NCBI GenBank assembly: GCA_900543205.1
Contig: UQQM01000010.1
Span: 4,377 to 68,376 of the forward strand
Length of the DNA stretch: 64,000 nucleotides
From: an uncultured Bacteroides sp.
GTDB lineage: Bacteria; Bacteroidota; Bacteroidia; Bacteroidales; UBA932
Direction of reading: 5' to 3'
Positions 18,064 through 26,764 of this stretch are shown here, one piece after another. Every line of letters begins with the position of its first letter. The first letter of the stretch is position 1. The notes beneath the pieces are model-generated. The model saw only the letters and a list, made by a program, of their open reading frames with translations, was not told the DNA's origin and made no database searches. Position numbers and translations under genes: made by a program.

Positions 18064-19902
18064 TTACATCTCCTTATTTATGGCCTCCACGAGCTCGCCC
18101 ACGAGGAAGGGCTGGCCCTGGACCTTGTTGTACTTCAATATCTCGCAATGGGGGAACTGCGCGCGCAGGTAGTCGGCGAACTGGCCGCTGTTGAGCTCGC
18201 ACACAAGAATCTTCTCGAACGCCCCGAGCACCTTGCCGGTATTGGAAGGCAGGGGGTTGATGAAGTCGAAGTGGGCGTAGGAAACGCTGTCGCCGAGCTC
18301 ATGTACCGCAGCGTGGAGGTGTCCGTAGGTGCCGCCCCAGCCGACCACGAGCAGCTTTCCGCTCTTCGGGCCCATGACTTCGAGTTCGGGCAGGTCCTTC
18401 GCTACCAGGGCGACCTTCTCCGCCCTTTCGCGCACCATGGTCTCATGGTTGACAGGGTCGTTGGAAAGCACACCCTCGTGCGTCTTCTCCAGTCCGCCGA
18501 CGCGATGCTCGAAGCCTTTCTGGCCAGGGAGCGCCCAACGGCGCACCATGGTCTCCGGATCACGCTGGAAAGGATAGAACTTCTGGCCGGGCTTGAGTAT
18601 GCCCTGCACGAAAGGCGGCTTGATCTCCGGGTAGTCCTTCATAGAAGGAATCCTCCAGGGTTCGGAGCCGTTGCCGAGGAAACCCTCGGAAAGCAGGATC
18701 ACGGGAGTCATGTGCTCCAGGGCTATCTTGGCGGCAATGAACGCGGCGTCAAAGCAGTGCGACGGCGAGTGGGCAGCCACGACGGGCATAGGACATTCGC
18801 CGTTGCGTCCGTAGAGCGCCTGGTTGAGGTCCGACTGCTCGGTCTTGGTGGGCAGTCCCGTGGAGGGGCCGCCGCGCTGCACGTCGATTATGACCAGGGG
18901 CAGCTCCGCCATCACGGCAAGTCCCATGGCCTCGGTCTTGAGCGAGAGGCCAGGTCCCGAAGTCGATGTCACCGCAAGGCTGCCGGCGAACGCCGCACCT
19001 ATGGCGGTGCATATTCCGGCGATTTCATCTTCGGCCTGGAGGGTCTTGGCCCCGAGGCTCTTGTGAATGGCGAGCTCCTCGAGTATCCCGGAAGCCGGGG
19101 TTATCGGATAGGAGCCGCAGAAAAGCTGAAGCCCGGATTTCTCGGACGCGGCGAGCAGGCCCCAGGCCAGGGCCTGGTTGCCGTTGATGTTGCGGTAGGT
19201 GCCCTTCTTGAGGTTCTTCGCATGCTCGACGATATAGGTGTTGGGTATCAGCTGCATGTTGGCCGCATAGTTGAAACCGTCGCGGACCACCTTCTTGTTG
19301 GGTTCCACGAACTCGGGATGCTTCGTGGCGAAGCGCTTCTCTATGTAGCCGAACACATAGTCGATATGGCGGTTGTAGATGAAGCAGGCCATGCCGAGTG
19401 TGAACATGTTCTTGCACTTGAGCACCGACTTGTGGTCGAGCCCGCTGTCCTTGAGGCTCTCGGCGGTGAGCGTCGTGATGGGCGCGGGGATGATGATGCG
19501 GTCATCCACTCCAAGTTCGGTGAAAGGGTCGCCGGTGGCGAAGCCCGCCTTGTTCAGACCCGTCTCGTCGAACGCATCCGAGTCGAACAATATCATCGCA
19601 TGGCGTTTACACCACCTGGCGTTGGCCTTGAGGGCGGCGGGGTTCATCGCCACGAGCAGGTCGCAGTAGTCACCGGGCGTGGACACGTCCTCGGAGCCTA
19701 TGTGCACCTGGAATCCTGATACTCCTGAAACGGTGCCGTGAGGTGCGCGGATTTCGGCCGGATAGTCGGGGAAGGTCGAAAGGCCGTTGCCGCTGACAGC
19801 CGACATATCTGCAAAAAGAGATCCGGTCAACTGCATTCCGTCGCCCGAATCTCCTGCAAATCTAATCACGACATCCTTTGCGTCAATGATTTTATGTTGC
19901 AT
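18064..19902 (-). CDS. korA: 2-oxoacid:ferredoxin oxidoreductase alpha subunit (gamma-alpha fusion)
   Basis: A 612-residue fusion typical of KorA. Residues about 1-190 are the gamma domain (VIRFAGDSGDGMQLTGSLFA). The alpha domain starts near 210 with INGNQALAWGLLAA and SYPITPASGILEEL, then AEDEIAGICTAIGAAFAGSLAVTSTSGPGLSLK, which contact the TPP pyrimidine. It pairs with KorB 1 bp downstream. The gene starts 24 bp after skp, with no promoter visible in between, so it appears tied to the bamA-skp transcript. Confidence 0.92.
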   Translation of the reverse strand: MQHKIIDAKDVVIRFAGDSGDGMQLTGSLFADMSAVSGNGLSTFPDYPAEIRAPHGTVSGVSGFQVHIGSEDVSTPGDYCDLLVAMNPAALKANARWCKRHAMILFDSDAFDETGLNKAGFATGDPFTELGVDDRIIIPAPITTLTAESLKDSGLDHKSVLKCKNMFTLGMACFIYNRHIDYVFGYIEKRFATKHPEFVEPNKKVVRDGFNYAANMQLIPNTYIVEHAKNLKKGTYRNINGNQALAWGLLAASEKSGLQLFCGSYPITPASGILEELAIHKSLGAKTLQAEDEIAGICTAIGAAFAGSLAVTSTSGPGLSLKTEAMGLAVMAELPLVIIDVQRGGPSTGLPTKTEQSDLNQALYGRNGECPMPVVAAHSPSHCFDAAFIAAKIALEHMTPVILLSEGFLGNGSEPWRIPSMKDYPEIKPPFVQGILKPGQKFYPFQRDPETMVRRWALPGQKGFEHRVGGLEKTHEGVLSNDPVNHETMVRERAEKVALVAKDLPELEVMGPKSGKLLVVGWGGTYGHLHAAVHELGDSVSYAHFDFINPLPSNTGKVLGAFEKILVCELNSGQFADYLRAQFPHCEILKYNKVQGQPFLVGELVEAINKEM

Positions 19903-19926
19903 AGGTATTTTTCCGTGAAACTGCTG

Positions 19927-20499
19927 CTACTGTGCCGCGCCCTGGGCCGTCTGGGCCTGGGCCTGAAGTTCGGCCTGAAGGGTCTCGAGGGTACGTCCTT
20001 CAGGGATGTTCAGAGCTGTGCGGGCCTGAGGGGTCAGGTCGGTGCTCTGGGTGTCATCATAATAGAGGAGCGAGCTCTGGTCGAAGACATAGATGTAGCC
20101 GCCGGCCTTCGCGAGGTCCTTCACCACGTTGATGGCCTTCTCGTAGATGGGGGCCATGAGCTGCTGCTGCTGTTGCTGGAGCTCCATGTCCACGTTCTGG
20201 CTGAACTGCTGGATTCTCTGCTGTATGTCGGTGAGCTCCTGCTCCTTGGTCTGGCGTATTGAAGCCGTCCAGGTGCCTGCCTTTCCCTGATACTCCTCGT
20301 ACTTGCTGTTGAACTCGTCCACCATGGCCTGATATGTGGCCTGGGCCTCGTTGCTGGAGGCGGTCATCGTCGCGCGGGCGGAATCGGCCTCGGGGCAGAG
20401 CTGGACGAGCTCCGCATAATTCACATGGGCGAACTTGGGCTGGGCGAAGGCCGCAACTCCAAGGAGAGCCATTACGGCTGTTGCAAAGATTTTCTTCAT
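19927..20499 (-). CDS. OmpH/Skp-family periplasmic chaperone
   Basis: A 190-residue secreted protein: signal peptide MKKIFATAVMALLGVAAFAQ, a strand KFAHVNYAELV, a long coiled-coil region (about 40-120) with KAGTWTASIRQTKEQELTDIQQRIQQF, the closing strand YIYVFDQSSLLYYDD, and a Gln/Ala-rich tail (LQAELQAQAQTAQGAAQ). Skp trimers hold unfolded outer-membrane proteins for BamA, whose gene lies 85 bp upstream. The Gln/Ala tail is not part of the core fold. Confidence 0.88.
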   Translation of the reverse strand: MKKIFATAVMALLGVAAFAQPKFAHVNYAELVQLCPEADSARATMTASSNEAQATYQAMVDEFNSKYEEYQGKAGTWTASIRQTKEQELTDIQQRIQQFSQNVDMELQQQQQQLMAPIYEKAINVVKDLAKAGGYIYVFDQSSLLYYDDTQSTDLTPQARTALNIPEGRTLETLQAELQAQAQTAQGAAQ

Positions 20500-20539
20500 A
20501 TCTGTTGTCTTTAATTTATTATTATCGTCAAATCTTCCG

Positions 20540-20547
20540 TAAATATA
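20540..20547 (-). promoter_or_regulatory. Near-consensus Bacteroidetes -7 box upstream of skp
   Basis: On the minus strand the box reads TATATTTA (consensus TAnnTTTG, last base off), 40 bp before the skp start. A TTG lies about 22 nt further upstream. It would let skp and korA be transcribed apart from bamA. Confidence 0.45.
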
Positions 20548-20584
20548 GCAATTTTACAGTACCGTTGTCCAACCGCCCCTCAGG

Positions 20585-23161
20585 CTAGAACTGCTGCCCT
20601 ATGACGAAGTGGAACTGGCTCCTCCTGCTCTTGTCGGCCGTGTCGAAACCGTAGCCCCAGTCGACACCGAGCAGACCGATCATCGGAAGGAAGATGCGCA
20701 CACCGACTCCGGCGCTGCGTTTGATCTGGAAAGGATTGAAATCCCTGATGTCGGACCAGCAGTTTCCTCCCTCGAGGAACGCGAGCACGTAGATGGTGGA
20801 CGAAGGCTGCAGAATCACGGGATAACGCAGCTCGACGGTGAACTTGTCGTAGACGTTTCCGGCGTAGGCGTAGCCGTTGGAGTTGTAGGCCGAAGGCTCA
20901 TACGGAGTCAGCGCATAGTTCTCGTAGCCCCTGAGCGCTATGACTTCGGAGCCGTAGGTGCTGTAGCCCGACATTCCGTCGCCTCCGACCAGGAAGCCCT
21001 CGAAAGGAGAATAGCCCCAGTTGCGGTTATAGTAGCCGAGATAGCCGAACTGCGCCCTGGTCATCAGCACGAGGTCGCCGACGAGCCTGGTGTATACGGT
21101 GCCGGACAGCTTCCACTTGTGGTACTCGATCCATTTGTAGCGGTTCTTCGCGGACCAGCGGTCATAGTCCACGTCCTTGTAGCTCCCGACCGCCACCTTG
21201 TTGCCGTCGGCGTCGTAGTCGAACTTGCGCAACAGCGAGAACGGAGGCGTGAGCTGGAGCAGGAACGAGAACTCGGAACCCTGGCGGGGATAGATCTGCT
21301 GGTCGGTGGAATTCCTGACAAGGTTGAACGAGTAGCTTATGTTGTGGGCTATTCCGTCGTCGAAGATGAAGTAGCCGGAGTACCAGTTGGTCAGTTTGTA
21401 GGTCTGCCAGCTGAGTCCGTTATAGAGCACGAAGTAGTTGTCGGGCCATTTCAGGCGGGTACCGATGGATGCTGAGAACCCGAACACTTCCATCTGCCTG
21501 TCGTTTCTCAGCACGTTGAGCGCTAGATAGGAGTTCGTCTGCCTGGTGTAGTATGCGCCGAGGTTGAGCGAAGTCGGCTTCTTTCCGAAGAGCCAGGGCT
21601 CGGTGAAGCTGGCGGTGAGGGCCGTGTAGTAGGTTCCGTTGGTCTGGAATCGGAAGGCCAGGTTCTGGGCGTCGCCGAGAGGCACGGGACGCCATGCGCC
21701 CTTGTCGAACATGCGCTTGGTGGAGAAGTTGTTGAAGCTGACTCCGACGGTGGCCACGAAGGTGTTGCCGCCCCATCCTCCGGAGACCTCAAGCTGCGAT
21801 GAAGGCTTCTCGGTCACGTTGTAGACTATGTCCACGGTGTTGTCGAGCTGGTTGGGAATGATGGAGTAGCCTGTCTCGCTCATTATGGCCTCGGGGTCGA
21901 ACTGGCCCAGAGAGGCGATTTCCCTGATGGAGCGCTCGAAGTCGGTCTGGCTGAACAGATAGCCCGGACGGGTGAATATCTGGCGCCTGACCACCTTCTC
22001 GTTGGTGAGGTCGTTGCCGTTGATTATGATGTTGTTGAGCGTGGCCTGCTTGCCCTCCGAGATGCGGAGTTCGACGTCCACGGTGTCGTTCTGGATATTG
22101 GTCTCCACCGGGGTCACGTTGAAGAAGAGGTAGCCGTTGTCCCTGTAGAGCTTGGTGATGTCGTATTCGTTCTGCTTCCCGCCGCCGTAGAGCCTGTGCT
22201 CCATGGTCACGACATCATAGATGTCGCCCTTGCTGATGGCGAGCACCGAATTGAGCGCGTCGGAGGAATACACGGAATTGCCGGTCCAGTTTATGTCGCC
22301 GAAATAGTAGCGGTCGCCCTCGTCGAAGACCAGGTCGATTCCGAGGCGGTTGGGCTCGACATAATATATGGAATCGCGCACGAGACGGGCGTCACGGAAG
22401 CCCTCCTCGTTGAACGCGCTGATTACGTTCTTCTTGTCGTTGAAATATTCCTCTTCATTGAACTTCTTGCTGCTGAAGAAGTTGTAGATTTTGTTGGACT
22501 TGGTTTTCTTCATCGAGCGGGCAAGCTTGAATTCCTTGACATTCTCGTTGCCGATGAAGTTGATTTCCTTGATCTTTATCTTCTCCCCTTTGTCGATGTT
22601 GAAGTTCACGCGTATCGCGTTGCGTATGATGGAGTCCTTCTGGGTCTCGGCGGTGACCTCGCAGAGCAGGAAGCCCTTCTCGGCGAAATAGCGCTTGATT
22701 ATGTCGGAGGTGGTCTTCTCCACATATTCGGAGAATTCGCGGCCGGGGCGCAGGTTCACCCTCTCCTGGATGTCCTTCCTCTCGCCCGACGTGACTCCCG
22801 AGAAGCTCCATCTGGAAACCCTGGGGCGCTCCTTTATCCTTATGCTGAACCATGCGGAGTCGCCGGCGACGTTGAGGCTGTCGATGGTGAGCGAGACATC
22901 CTCGAAATATCTCTGTAGCCAGAGCCGCTCGACCACGTTGGACAGGGCCTCGCCCGGAACCGTCACCTCCATTCCCTTGCGTATGCCGGTCAGCGAAAGG
23001 ATCTGCTGGTCGGAGTAGAAGGTGTTCCCTTCCACCTTGATGCCGCCCACCTTATATGTGACGGGATGAGAGTAATCCACTTCGACTCCGCTCTCCTGGG
23101 CCACAAGGGAAAGTGGCGCGAGTGCCAGCGCCAAAGTGGTAAATAGCCGTCCGATCTTCAT
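20585..23161 (-). CDS. bamA: Outer-membrane assembly factor BamA (Omp85)
   Basis: An 858-residue protein: signal peptide to about residue 21 (LALAPLSLVAQ), five POTRA domains over roughly 28-420 (KVGGIKVEGNTFYSDQQIL begins the first; GDINWTGNSVYSSDAL and TLNNIIINGNDLTNEKVVRR lie in later ones), then the 16-strand barrel. The lid-loop region shows SEFSFLLQLTPP and the protein ends with aromatic Phe (FHFVIGQQF), the C-terminal outer-membrane signal. Upstream are uppS and nadK, downstream skp, a common Bacteroidetes order. It folds and inserts outer-membrane proteins. Confidence 0.95.
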   Translation of the reverse strand: MKIGRLFTTLALALAPLSLVAQESGVEVDYSHPVTYKVGGIKVEGNTFYSDQQILSLTGIRKGMEVTVPGEALSNVVERLWLQRYFEDVSLTIDSLNVAGDSAWFSIRIKERPRVSRWSFSGVTSGERKDIQERVNLRPGREFSEYVEKTTSDIIKRYFAEKGFLLCEVTAETQKDSIIRNAIRVNFNIDKGEKIKIKEINFIGNENVKEFKLARSMKKTKSNKIYNFFSSKKFNEEEYFNDKKNVISAFNEEGFRDARLVRDSIYYVEPNRLGIDLVFDEGDRYYFGDINWTGNSVYSSDALNSVLAISKGDIYDVVTMEHRLYGGGKQNEYDITKLYRDNGYLFFNVTPVETNIQNDTVDVELRISEGKQATLNNIIINGNDLTNEKVVRRQIFTRPGYLFSQTDFERSIREIASLGQFDPEAIMSETGYSIIPNQLDNTVDIVYNVTEKPSSQLEVSGGWGGNTFVATVGVSFNNFSTKRMFDKGAWRPVPLGDAQNLAFRFQTNGTYYTALTASFTEPWLFGKKPTSLNLGAYYTRQTNSYLALNVLRNDRQMEVFGFSASIGTRLKWPDNYFVLYNGLSWQTYKLTNWYSGYFIFDDGIAHNISYSFNLVRNSTDQQIYPRQGSEFSFLLQLTPPFSLLRKFDYDADGNKVAVGSYKDVDYDRWSAKNRYKWIEYHKWKLSGTVYTRLVGDLVLMTRAQFGYLGYYNRNWGYSPFEGFLVGGDGMSGYSTYGSEVIALRGYENYALTPYEPSAYNSNGYAYAGNVYDKFTVELRYPVILQPSSTIYVLAFLEGGNCWSDIRDFNPFQIKRSAGVGVRIFLPMIGLLGVDWGYGFDTADKSRRSQFHFVIGQQF

Positions 23162-23181
23162 CTTCTTCTTACAAAGGTTTG

Positions 23182-23189
23182 CAAATATA
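23182..23189 (-). promoter_or_regulatory. Bacteroidetes -7 box upstream of bamA
   Basis: TATATTTG on the minus strand, an exact TAnnTTTG match, lies in the 32-bp gap between uppS and bamA, 20 bp before the bamA start. The -33 element would fall in the end of uppS and is not clear. Confidence 0.6.
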
Positions 23190-23193
23190 GTAA

Positions 23194-23901
23194 TTATTTG
23201 ACTTTTCCGAAGCGCCTGTCCCGCGACGCGTACTCCTCGAGCGCCGCCCTGTACTGCTCCTTCCTGAAGTCAGGCCAGAGCGTGTCGGTGAAGACGAATT
23301 CGGTATATGCCGACTGCCAGAGCAGGTAGTTGCTGATTCTTTTCTCTCCCGATGTGCGTATCAGCAGGTCCGGATCCGGGATGCCGGCGGTCACGAGGTA
23401 GCGGCTGAAATCCTCCATGCCCGGTTCGCGACCGGGGTTCTCAATCAAATCGTGTGCCATCCTCACGGCAGCCTGCCAGATGTCCCATTTGCCGCTGTAG
23501 CTCAGGAAAAGTATCATGGTCATGCCGCCGTTGGCCGCAGTCTTGTCCATAACGGAGTCTATGGACGCCTTGAGCTTGTCCGACAGCCTGTCGCGGTTGC
23601 CCAGCACGAGGAACCTTATGTCGTTGTCCATGAAGGTCGGAAGCTCGCGCTCCATCATTGCGCCCATGAGCTCCATGAGCGTCTGCACCTCGTCGGAGGG
23701 ACGGTCCCAGTTCTCCTCGGAGAAGGCGAAGAAGGAGGTGTACCTTATCCCCCACTCCACCGAGGCCTCCATCACGGCCCTGACGCTGGAGACGCCTTCG
23801 TAGTGGCCGTACACGCGTTCTTTACCTCTTTGCCTGGCCCAGCGGCCGTTGCCGTCCATGATCAGCGAGACATGCTGCGGCAGTCTTTCAAGTTTTTCCA
23901 T
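23194..23901 (-). CDS. uppS: Isoprenyl (undecaprenyl) diphosphate synthase
   Basis: A 235-residue cis-prenyltransferase with the catalytic Asp16 in SLIMDGNGRWARQRGKERVYGH, the FFAFSEENWDRP motif, and the C-terminal signature DLLIRTSGEKRISNYLLWQSAYTEFVF. It makes undecaprenyl diphosphate, the carrier for peptidoglycan and for the repeat units of region 1. It starts 5 bp after nadK. Confidence 0.95.
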   Translation of the reverse strand: MEKLERLPQHVSLIMDGNGRWARQRGKERVYGHYEGVSSVRAVMEASVEWGIRYTSFFAFSEENWDRPSDEVQTLMELMGAMMERELPTFMDNDIRFLVLGNRDRLSDKLKASIDSVMDKTAANGGMTMILFLSYSGKWDIWQAAVRMAHDLIENPGREPGMEDFSRYLVTAGIPDPDLLIRTSGEKRISNYLLWQSAYTEFVFTDTLWPDFRKEQYRAALEEYASRDRRFGKVK

Positions 23902-23906
23902 GGTCC

Positions 23907-24731
23907 TTATCTAGCTTCGTTGCCGTTGCGCACGTCCTCGCCCCATAGGAGGCGGGTGCGCAGCGCGTTTATGAATGTCGACTTGCCGGTGCTCATGCGC
24001 TTCAGACGCACCGGGGCCTGGGAAACCAGTATCCTCGCATCGGCGGAGATTCTCCTGTAGCGGTTGTCCATCGAGAACATGGCCTTTCCCTCCCTGGAGC
24101 GCAACGAAATCGCGATTTTCGCGGTCTGCGGCACCACGAGGGGCCTCACGTTGAGGTTGTGCGGGGAGATGGGCGCCACGATGAACACCTTGGAATCGGG
24201 GGTGCAGATAGGCCCTCCCACGCTCAGCGAATATGCAGTGGAGCCGGAGCTGGTAGCCACCAGCAGCCCGTCCGCCCAGTAGGTGGGCAGCGGAGAACCG
24301 TCTATCTCCACGTCTATCCCGAGCATCGACGCCCCTTCCCTGGATATGCTTGTCTCGTTGAGCGCGTATGGCCAGAAGCCCTCCTCCAGGGAGCCGCCGG
24401 CCATCACCTGCAGCAGCGACCTCTCCTCTATCCTGAGTTCCCTCCCGAATATCGCCTGCGGAAGCTCCTCAGGGCGCATTTCCGACAGGAAACCCAGCCT
24501 GCCGAAATTCACTCCGAGTATGGGGATGTCGGCCTGCACGGCCATTTTCGCTCCGAGCAGGAATGTGCCGTCGCCCCCGAGGCTGAGCAGCCCCGACGTG
24601 CCCGGACATATCTCCTCTGCGGCTTCAACCCTGTAGACCTCGACTCCTCCTTCCCGCAGCTGCTTCAGCATGGCGTCCACGCGCGGATCTTCGGAAAGCC
24701 CGTCTTTCTTGATATAGTATGCGAATTTCAT
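23907..24731 (-). CDS. nadK: NAD kinase
   Basis: Taking ATG at 24731 gives 274 residues, normal for the family, beginning MKFAYYIKKDG. The phosphate-binding GGDGTFLLGAK starts at 52 (Asp54), PYALNETSISR holds the NE motif, and STGSTAYSLSVGGPICTP is seen as TSSGSTAYSLSVGGPI. The frame stays open far upstream but would overlap the divergent pdxJ and its promoter, so the shorter start is preferred. It phosphorylates NAD to NADP in the cytoplasm. Confidence 0.93.
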   Translation of the reverse strand: MKFAYYIKKDGLSEDPRVDAMLKQLREGGVEVYRVEAAEEICPGTSGLLSLGGDGTFLLGAKMAVQADIPILGVNFGRLGFLSEMRPEELPQAIFGRELRIEERSLLQVMAGGSLEEGFWPYALNETSISREGASMLGIDVEIDGSPLPTYWADGLLVATSSGSTAYSLSVGGPICTPDSKVFIVAPISPHNLNVRPLVVPQTAKIAISLRSREGKAMFSMDNRYRRISADARILVSQAPVRLKRMSTGKSTFINALRTRLLWGEDVRNGNEAR

Positions 24732-24742
24732 TGTCAAGGGGA

Positions 24743-24750
24743 CAAAGTTA
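24743..24750 (-). promoter_or_regulatory. Bacteroidetes -7 box for nadK operon
   Basis: TAACTTTG on the minus strand, exact to TAnnTTTG, ends 12 nt before the nadK ATG, so the leader would be only a few nucleotides. It faces the pdxJ promoter in the 70-bp divergent gap. Confidence 0.55.
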
Positions 24751-24772
24751 ACACTATTCTCAAAGAAATCTT

Positions 24773-24780
24773 TACTTTTG
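24773..24780 (+). promoter_or_regulatory. Bacteroidetes -7 box for pdxJ
   Basis: TACTTTTG, exact to TAnnTTTG, lies 21 bp before the pdxJ start. A weak TTA sits about 22 nt upstream in the -33 position. Confidence 0.55.
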
Positions 24781-24801
24781 TGTCGTAAAATGGATTGAGA
24801 C

Positions 24802-25518
24802 ATGACGAGACTCAGCGTAAACATCAACAAGATAGCCCTGCTGCGCAACGCGCGCGGCGGCAACATGCCCGACGTGCTCAAGGCCGCCCTCGACTGCGAA
24901 CGCTTCGGAGCGGAAGGAATCACAGTCCACCCGAGGCCGGACGAAAGACATATAAGATATTCCGATGTGCGCAGCCTCAGGCCGGCGCTGTCCACCGAAT
25001 TCAACATCGAAGGCAATCCCACGGGAAGCTTCTCAGCGCTGGTCTGCGAGGTGGTTCCCGACCAGGTCACGCTGGTGCCCGACGCCCCCGACGCCCTGAC
25101 CTCCAACGCCGGATGGGACACGATAGAGAACCGGGGGTTCCTGACAAGGATATGCGAGTCCTTCAGGTCGAGGGGCATACGCACCTCCATCTTCATCGAC
25201 CCCGACCCGCGCATGGCCGAAGGGGCGGCAAGGTGCGGGGCCGACAGGGTGGAGCTCTACACCGCCGCATACGCCGCCGGATACGCCGGGAACCGCGAGA
25301 AGGCGATCGAGCCCTATCTGCGCACCGCCGAAAAGGTCCGCGAACTCGGCCTGGGGCTGAACGCGGGCCATGACCTCTCGCTCGAGAACCTGCACTACTT
25401 CGTGAGCACGATTCCCTGGACCGACGAGGTCAGCATAGGCCACGCCCTGATCTGCGAAGCCCTCTACATGGGGCTCGAGACCACCATCACCAAATACCTC
25501 GAAGCCCTGATCGTCTAG
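24802..25518 (+). CDS. pdxJ: Pyridoxine 5'-phosphate synthase
   Basis: A 238-residue TIM-barrel enzyme, standard length. It opens [18 protein letters not shown]; the active-site histidines lie in [11 protein letters not shown], with [14 protein letters not shown], the [10 protein letters not shown] strand, [12 protein letters not shown] and [14 protein letters not shown] following the family order. It condenses 3-amino-2-oxopropyl phosphate with deoxyxylulose 5-phosphate to form pyridoxine phosphate. It is divergent from nadK. Confidence 0.95.
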   Translation: MTRLSVNINKIALLRNARGGNMPDVLKAALDCERFGAEGITVHPRPDERHIRYSDVRSLRPALSTEFNIEGNPTGSFSALVCEVVPDQVTLVPDAPDALTSNAGWDTIENRGFLTRICESFRSRGIRTSIFIDPDPRMAEGAARCGADRVELYTAAYAAGYAGNREKAIEPYLRTAEKVRELGLGLNAGHDLSLENLHYFVSTIPWTDEVSIGHALICEALYMGLETTITKYLEALIV

Positions 25519-25542
25519 AGACGGGCCCGCCAGGCGGTTCCG

Positions 25543-26022
25543 GCCTGCAACCGCGAGCCGCAGTGCGGATGCCGTGAGACAGGCTTGTCCCCGGTTTTTC
25601 GCCTGACGTGCCGCCTTCCGGGCCTGCAATCGTGAGCCGCAGTGCGGATGCCGCGAGACAGGCTTGTCCCCGGTTTCCGCCTGGCGAGCGACCTTCCGGC
25701 ATTCCGGCGAGCAACGGTAAGGATGCCGCAGCACAGACCTGCCCACAGTTCTTCAACTGATGGTTACGCCTTCAGTTCTGCAACCGCAAGCCGCAGCGCG
25801 GATGCCGCGAGACAGGCTTGCCCCCAGTTATTCGCCTGGCGAGCGGCCTTCCGGCACTGCGGCGAGCTACGCTACGGACACCGCAGAACAAACCTGTCCA
25901 CAGTTCTTTAACTGATGGTTACGCCTTCCACTCTGCAACAGCGAGCCGCAGTGCGGATGCCGTGAGACAGGCTTGTACCTGGTTTTCGCCTGGCGAGCGG
26001 CCTTCCGGCACTCCGGCGAGCA
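25543..26022 (+). repeat. Tandem array of ~78-bp units (six plus a partial)
   Basis: Starting near 25543, 25622, 25700, 25778, 25854, 25933 and 26010 the same unit recurs with 76-79 bp spacing. Each has a GCGAGCCGCAG-like start, GGATGCCG(C/T), GAGACAGGCTTGT-like centre and a GCGAGCGGCCTTCCGG-like end. Units 3 and 5 are a diverged subtype carrying ACTGATGGTTACGCCTTC. The array fills most of the 619-bp gap between pdxJ and the next gene; no conserved gene is seen in it. The unit length is close to a multiple of three, so frames stay partly open on both strands. Confidence 0.9.
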
Positions 26023-26078
26023 AAAAAGGAAGAACAAAGAAGAAAAAACCGAAAATTAGCAGATTACGAAAAATTGTC

Positions 26079-26086
26079 TAAATTTG
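26079..26086 (+). promoter_or_regulatory. Bacteroidetes -7 box upstream of the second Skp-like gene
   Basis: TAAATTTG, exact to TAnnTTTG, lies 52 bp before the start at 26138 and just after the repeat array. No strong -33 element is visible. Confidence 0.55.
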
Positions 26087-26137
26087 CAGACTAATGCAGA
26101 CCGCCCGGCGGCCATAAACCAAACATAAGCACAACAA

Positions 26138-26761
26138 ATGAAAAAGTTACCCATCATCCTCAGCGTCATCTCGCTCCTCGGAGTGATAGCCCTCGCTGTA
26201 GTCGTACTCACCGGAAAGACCGCCGCAACCACCGGCACCGCAAACGCTGAAACCGCTGAGGCGGGCGCCGTAAACGGCACCATCGTATACTTCAACCTCG
26301 ACAAGGTCCTCAACGAATACGACATGGCCAACGACCTCCGCAGCGTAGTGGAGACCAAGGTCAACAGCATCAACCAGGAAGTGAACCGCAGGGGCACCAA
26401 GCTCGACCAGGACATCAGGTCCTTCCAGGAGAAGATCAACAAGGGCCTCATGACCCAGTCGGTCGCCGAAACCCAGAGCCAGAAGCTCTCGCAGCAGCAG
26501 AACGAGTTCCAGACCTACGCCGCCCAGAAGCAGCAGGAAGTGGTCGAGGAGCAGACCGTGATGATGAACCAGATAGCTGACGCCATCAACAGCTACATGA
26601 TCGAATACAACGCCGAGAAGAAATACTCTCTGATAATCGCCACCCAGGGAGACATCCTTCCCCTTCCGCTCGTGACCGGCGACAGCACCCTCGACATCAC
26701 CGACGATTTCCTCGAGGGACTCAATGCAGCTTACGTAAAGTCAAAGGCATCAAAGGAATAG
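26138..26761 (+). CDS. OmpH/Skp-family envelope protein with N-terminal anchor
   Basis: A 207-residue protein. Residues 5-27 form one hydrophobic segment without a clear cleavage site, followed by an Ala/Thr-rich linker, then the Skp core: TIVYFNLDKVLNEYDMA, a long coiled coil (about 75-155) and the closing strand YSLIIATQGDIL. It is a paralogue of the skp at 19927 but looks membrane-tethered. It leads a three-gene operon with a glycosyltransferase and a binding-fold protein. Role as a chaperone is inferred from the fold only. Confidence 0.82.
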   Translation: MKKLPIILSVISLLGVIALAVVVLTGKTAATTGTANAETAEAGAVNGTIVYFNLDKVLNEYDMANDLRSVVETKVNSINQEVNRRGTKLDQDIRSFQEKINKGLMTQSVAETQSQKLSQQQNEFQTYAAQKQQEVVEEQTVMMNQIADAINSYMIEYNAEKKYSLIIATQGDILPLPLVTGDSTLDITDDFLEGLNAAYVKSKASKE

Positions 26762-26764
26762 CAA

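Noticed and set aside
17938..19719. 593-codon open frame on the + strand.
   Set aside because: It is a shadow of korA on the opposite strand; high GC content leaves antisense frames open. The same applies to long frames opposite gdhA (15665-16927), the aminotransferase (2893-4017) and the AsmA gene (41341-42957).
24732..25214. Longer NAD kinase start (435 residues).
   Set aside because: The extension is antisense to pdxJ, has no family similarity, and would place the start beyond the divergent promoters.
25033..25746. Long open frame on the minus strand across pdxJ and the repeat array.
   Set aside because: It is antisense to pdxJ and its N-terminus lies in repeats; no recognisable protein family.
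25543..26022. Possible CRISPR array.
   Set aside because: Units of about 78 bp follow each other directly with no unique spacers and drift along their whole length; no cas genes are nearby.
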